The notes beneath the pieces were generated by a model. That model worked only from the letters and a program-made list of their open reading frames with translations. It was not told the origin of the DNA and searched no databases. A stretch of 64,000 nucleotides of DNA from Pisaster brevispinus (taxonomy: Eukaryota; Echinodermata; Asteroidea; Forcipulatida; Asteriidae). Position numbers and translations under genes: made by a program. The stretch is from NCBI GenBank assembly GCA_023634235.1, contig JAMKCF010000020.1, positions 1,364,001 to 1,428,000 of the forward strand, in the 5' to 3' direction. This document shows, in pieces, positions 60,392 through 64,000 of the stretch (position 1 is the stretch's first letter; every line of letters begins with the position of its first letter).

Positions 60392-61650
60392 CGACAATTT
60401 ATAATAAGCCACAGGCTATATATAGCCTGTTGACATATTTCATATCTGGGTCAATACTAAACATGCGGTTTGACGGTTCAGATCGATAGGGTAGGTCCCC
60501 CTGACGACCGAAAATTTAAAATAATCCACAGACAGAACACTATAAAAAGTGTTAATATTCATTAAATTATCAAAGTATAAGTTAAGCATAACATGTTCTC
60601 TTTTATCAATGATCGGGACAAATACATTTTCACCCAAGTGAGTACTTTCACTATATTGTCCACGTATGTGAGAATGGATACAATACAAATGACATGTCTG
60701 CTTGGAGTATCACAGTATCCTTGCCAGTTTACTCAATGAGGACTCATGCCAACAATTGATTTCTGGTTACACCAATTTTTCAATATCATTTGGACAAGAT
60801 AAGCCGCAGGACAGCAGACGAAATGATGGATATAGTACCCGTTGCCCATTAAAAACAGTTCAAAAGAACCACAACTATTTTCAAACTTTATGTCAAATAT
60901 TTCTACAGGGTAACAACTTTGCGCCCCAACGTCCATTGCAACCGTACACTTCAACTTCTCGTGTGACAAAACCAATGCGCGTTGGGATATTACTGATTTA
61001 CCTACAGGATAATGGATTATCCCAAGCTACCTGTGTTACGCACTGCGTGGATCCGTGAAAGTCTTGAGTGGTTCCCATGATTCTCATGGTTTCATTGCAG
61101 TACGAACAAATAAAACACGGCTACCAGTGGTTACCCAAACTTTGGTTGAGATGTACAGTGGGGTGTGTGTGGCATACATGGCCTTTATTATTATACAGAG
61201 ACCAGAGTTGTTCTGTTTGTAGAAAGGCGCACATTATGAAAGATCATTGAACTGTGAATTAGCAGTAAACCCAACTGAATAATACATTTCTCTCAATCAA
61301 TCAGAGTGTACATGTGCTATATGAAAAACAGGTATGTTTCAATTGTGCCAAGTGTGAGTAATGGCATTCAAACTAAACTCTCAGCAGATGTAGAACACAC
61401 TGGAGAAGACGAAATTATCAACTGACTTACCCAACGATGTCCATCATCATTAAATCTCCTTGGTGGTGATGGAAAGTTCTAACAAGTTGTGATACGCCTT
61501 ATGTGTGACAGGGGTGTCCATTAGTTGATGGGAGAACAGTGTCTAGTAAATAAAAGCCAGGTAAGTTTGTCAACATTTGACTTAAAAAATCAAAGTTCTC
61601 AGTTTCAGACAGATCTAGTTATATTTATACTATGTTAACTATAAACACAG

Positions 61651-61810
61651 GAAGTTAACATCGAATTCAATATTTATTTTACGGAATACTTGGGTTGGTA
61701 AAAGGTAATACACGATGACCTATAACTTCAGAAGTGAACGTCGAATTCAATATTTATTTTACGGAATACTTGGGTTTGTAAAAGGTAATACACGATGACC
61801 TATAACTTCA
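61651..61810. repeat. 80-bp tandem duplication
   Basis: Units begin GAAGTTAACATCGAATTCAA (61651) and GAAGTGAACGTCGAATTCAA (61731) and end with CGATGACCTATAACTTCA. They differ by only a few bases, so the duplication is recent. Non-coding. Confidence 0.9.
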
Positions 61811-62639
61811 GAAGTTAATTTCTGTTTCTCAACCCCCCCCCCCTCCCCCGCGGACAGAGCTTTTTTCATAGATGTGACTTTTTTCAAATTCAACGAAAAC
61901 ACCCAAAGTTCCCTTCTTTCCAAATAAACACTTCAAAAGTAGTGGAGTTGTTAACAGACTGCATAAGTGTTTGTACAATTGGTTTGAGTGCACTCATGTC
62001 TCCTTGGGTGATGGATCAAGAAGTGAGGCCCAGGAAATTTACTCAAGTTTTATATTTCAACCAATTTATAAGCTGCGTTCAACAATAAATTACAAAGCGA
62101 TGGTAAATATCTTGTTTCTGAATTTATCATCGTCATATTAGTGGGCATATTGAGGTGAGCATTCATAACAATGGTGGGCATGTTTTGATGTTTATTTAAT
62201 TGGGCTTGCATTCTAAATTGTGCTCAAGCCTTTATTATTATTTTAAAGTTTTTCTACAATGAAAATCTGTTTATAAGTCTATGAGTTTAAATGCCTGGTA
62301 TAATTAGGGCATTTTCAGTAACACCACGAGTCCACTTATATTATGGTAACAAAGTGAATCCCTTTTGGATTATCTTGTGAAAGCCTCATTATTTTGCATC
62401 GTTTGTTTGGGGATGATGAAATTTATTAGTAGCAGCCTGTGAAACTTTCTTCAAGTTCTATGTTAACAGCGGAAAATAACTTATAATTGCACGGCGACAT
62501 TTTGCACGTTCGTGAATAAAACGCATGCTTATTTCGGTCGCTACAAATGGAATAAGGAACTCGTTAAACACAAGGGTTCGTTAAAATATTAATTTCTCAA
62601 AATTATCTATGGAAATCTGTGGAATACTAATATTTCGTT

Positions 62640-62800
62640 CGTGATTTACCCGTACACCGATGTGTGTTAGGCATTACTCAAGATACTTTCCCCGAGTTCT
62701 GTGTGAAAAAAGGTCTCCGGCAAAAAGTATCGAGTATACACTGCTGAATACACAAACAGTACTTCTCTTATCACCGATGCAAATTCAACATCTAATGGAA
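62640..62800 (-). mobile_element. tRNA-derived SINE fragment
   Basis: GATTTACCCGTACACCGATG and AAGATACTTTCCCCGAGTTC match the reverse-oriented SINE at 20205-20385. The box B end is missing. Confidence 0.55.
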
Positions 62801-63249
62801 TATCAACATTGTTTTATGGTTTTTATAATCTGTGAGCTCGCACATGAAAAACGCATCTTTTTTTACCGTAAGGCCTTGTCACACAGGGCAATTTTCAGGT
62901 AACTTGGAGGGAACAAACTGCAAACTGAAATGTGAATGAATTATTTTTTTGGAAATGACCTAAACTATAGAACTGGGCACAACTCATAGAGCTGCTTAAG
63001 CACAAAACGCTTTAGCATGATAGTCCAACAAAAATATGCTTACAAGCCAAAATACCTTCTCCCTGTGCTGGCATTCTGCTCGTTTTTACTTAGCAGAAAA
63101 TTGTTTAACAGTATTGTGGCCTCATGACATTTTGCCCTAATTGCATGTGAATTGTCTCGTGTGACATGCCTTTATGTCTACCATTTCTGTGTTGACATGT
63201 CTTTGAGTAAATCACAACCCTGTTTATTTCTTCAGTTTCATATGCGGCC

Positions 63250-63399
63250 ATGTTTGCTCGTCCAGTCAGTGATATCACGTGGTCTAATGAGTCTTATAAT
63301 ACCAGAGAGCTCATGTCCAAGTATCCGGCCCCATTGCTTGTCCGGGTAACCCACGGCCATTGTGGACTTGAGGACTCGGACTCTCTTGGGCAGGGGCAG
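63250..63399 (+). CDS. First coding exon of a GAREM/CABIT-domain gene (partial)
   Basis: An acceptor (TTTATTTCTTCAG) at 63235 is followed by ATG 63250 and an open frame to donor GTAAGA at 63400, exactly 50 codons, phase 0. It reads MFARPVSDITWSNESYNTRE, then LMSKYPAPLLVRVTHGHCGL and EDSDSLGQGQ. This resembles the start of a CABIT domain as in GAREM1/2 (xxVxWSS...LVSTYxLPQIARL-x-G). GAREM proteins are GRB2-binding adaptors downstream of growth-factor receptors; THEMIS shares the domain. The remaining exons lie beyond the window, so the length is unknown. The assignment rests on about 45 residues. Confidence 0.55.
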
Positions 63400-64000
63400 G
63401 TAAGAGAAAAAACAAGTGTTGGTTTAGAGGGACACGTTACCTTCGGAGTGGGTGTTTTTGGCCGTGTAAAGCGTTTGTTATCAAAATTAATAAATGCTTG
63501 GAAAGATTGATAATGATTCACATAAATATCCCTTGAAGTTGTGTGGTTTTGGTGTAATTTCACGACAGAACACTGCTCGCGATCGCTATTTTGTGAAACA
63601 CAATTGTTGACTCCACAAAATGGCGGCCTGTATGTTCCGCTGGTTGTTTTTTCTGAGGCAATTTTTGTTTTGTTTTTCACAACACACTGTGTGTGTTTGA
63701 GTGCATGGAGAACTCTTTTAAAAGGACCCGTTGGGCACACACCCCCGTGGTCTGTCGGCTAGAGGCGTGTGTGCCGATCATCATGGCTTCCTTATACTTT
63801 GTTCATTTGGTATCGAAATGGGGCATGGTGACCCCCACCTTCATTATGTGCTTTGAATCTTAGGAATTCTTTAGAGGATTTTTTTTGTGGGAGGGGGCAC
63901 TTCTGTACAAGAAGAAAATAGTGTGTAAAAGTATGGGAACATTGGGGGTTCCCTCTGCCCCATGATACCGGTCATGGTAATATGCTCATAGGGTCGAAGG
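63400..64000. other. First intron of the CABIT-domain gene
   Basis: Contains AAAATGGCGGC (63617-63627), a consensus YY1 site, and the repeat copy at 63820-63970. No further exon is visible before the window ends. Confidence 0.5.

Larger units (their letters stand above)
57420..63235. other. Intergenic region
   Basis: No gene is supported. Contents seen: inverted-repeat element (58240-58425), repeat copy (58830-58990), TIR element (59049-59541), 520-bp palindrome (59871-60391), 80-bp tandem duplication (61651-61810), SINE copy (62640-62800) and a degenerate GGGC(A/C)CAA MITE near 62975-63140. A plus-strand 118-codon open frame at 60702-61058 starts at TTG and has no recognisable domain. Confidence 0.55.

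Noticed and set aside
60702..61058. 118-codon plus-strand open frame
   Set aside because: It begins at TTG, has no recognised motif and no clear partner exons.

Overview
The window is nuclear DNA of an intron-rich animal with AT-rich, repeat-dense introns. Five genes can be read through most or all of their coding exons by joining AG/GT splice sites in phase, and a sixth enters at the right edge. The protein set, several tRNA-derived SINE families, many short inverted-repeat elements and LINE debris suggest a marine invertebrate deuterostome, most likely an echinoderm such as a sea star. The taxon is an inference. No bacterial operons, rRNA genes or CRISPR arrays were seen.

Layout. 1-1.7 kb: upstream DNA with promoter-like motifs. 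1.7-21.0 kb (+): RFC1, large subunit of the replication clamp loader; 21 exons, 1109 aa, complete. 28.0-24.3 kb (-): EXD2, membrane-anchored DEDDy 3'-5' exonuclease; 4 coding exons, 560 aa, tail-to-tail with RFC1. 30.6-34.6 kb (+): PSMD14/Rpn11, proteasome deubiquitinase; 6 coding exons, 311 aa, head-to-head with EXD2. 36.2 kb (-): one possible terminal exon of an unidentified gene. 39.4-43.4 kb (+): a Schlafen-type AlbA_2 protein, 374 aa, with a lysine-rich linker and a cluster of SUMO-interaction-like motifs. 46.4-45.4 kb (-): a single-exon TIR protein of about 345 aa whose TIR resembles vertebrate TICAM adaptors. 46.5-55 kb: repeats, including an inverted pair of roughly 1-kb elements with TA target sites and several tiny palindromes flanked by direct repeats. 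55.8-57.0 kb (+): a 12-finger C2H2 protein. 57-63.2 kb: intergenic, with a 520-bp palindrome. 63.25 kb (+): first coding exon of a probable GAREM/CABIT-domain gene.

The genes do not form one pathway. RFC1, EXD2 and PSMD14 all have genome-maintenance roles in other animals, and the Schlafen-like and TICAM-like genes are convergent neighbours with possible innate-immune roles; co-location alone does not show joint function. The most unusual signals are (i) the Schlafen AlbA protein with three SIM-like motifs, (ii) the TICAM-like TIR adaptor, (iii) 35-73 bp palindromes behaving like tiny mobile units with direct repeats at their edges, and (iv) CWG target duplications that identify a PIF/Harbinger-like MITE family, one copy confirmed by an empty-site comparison inside a SINE.
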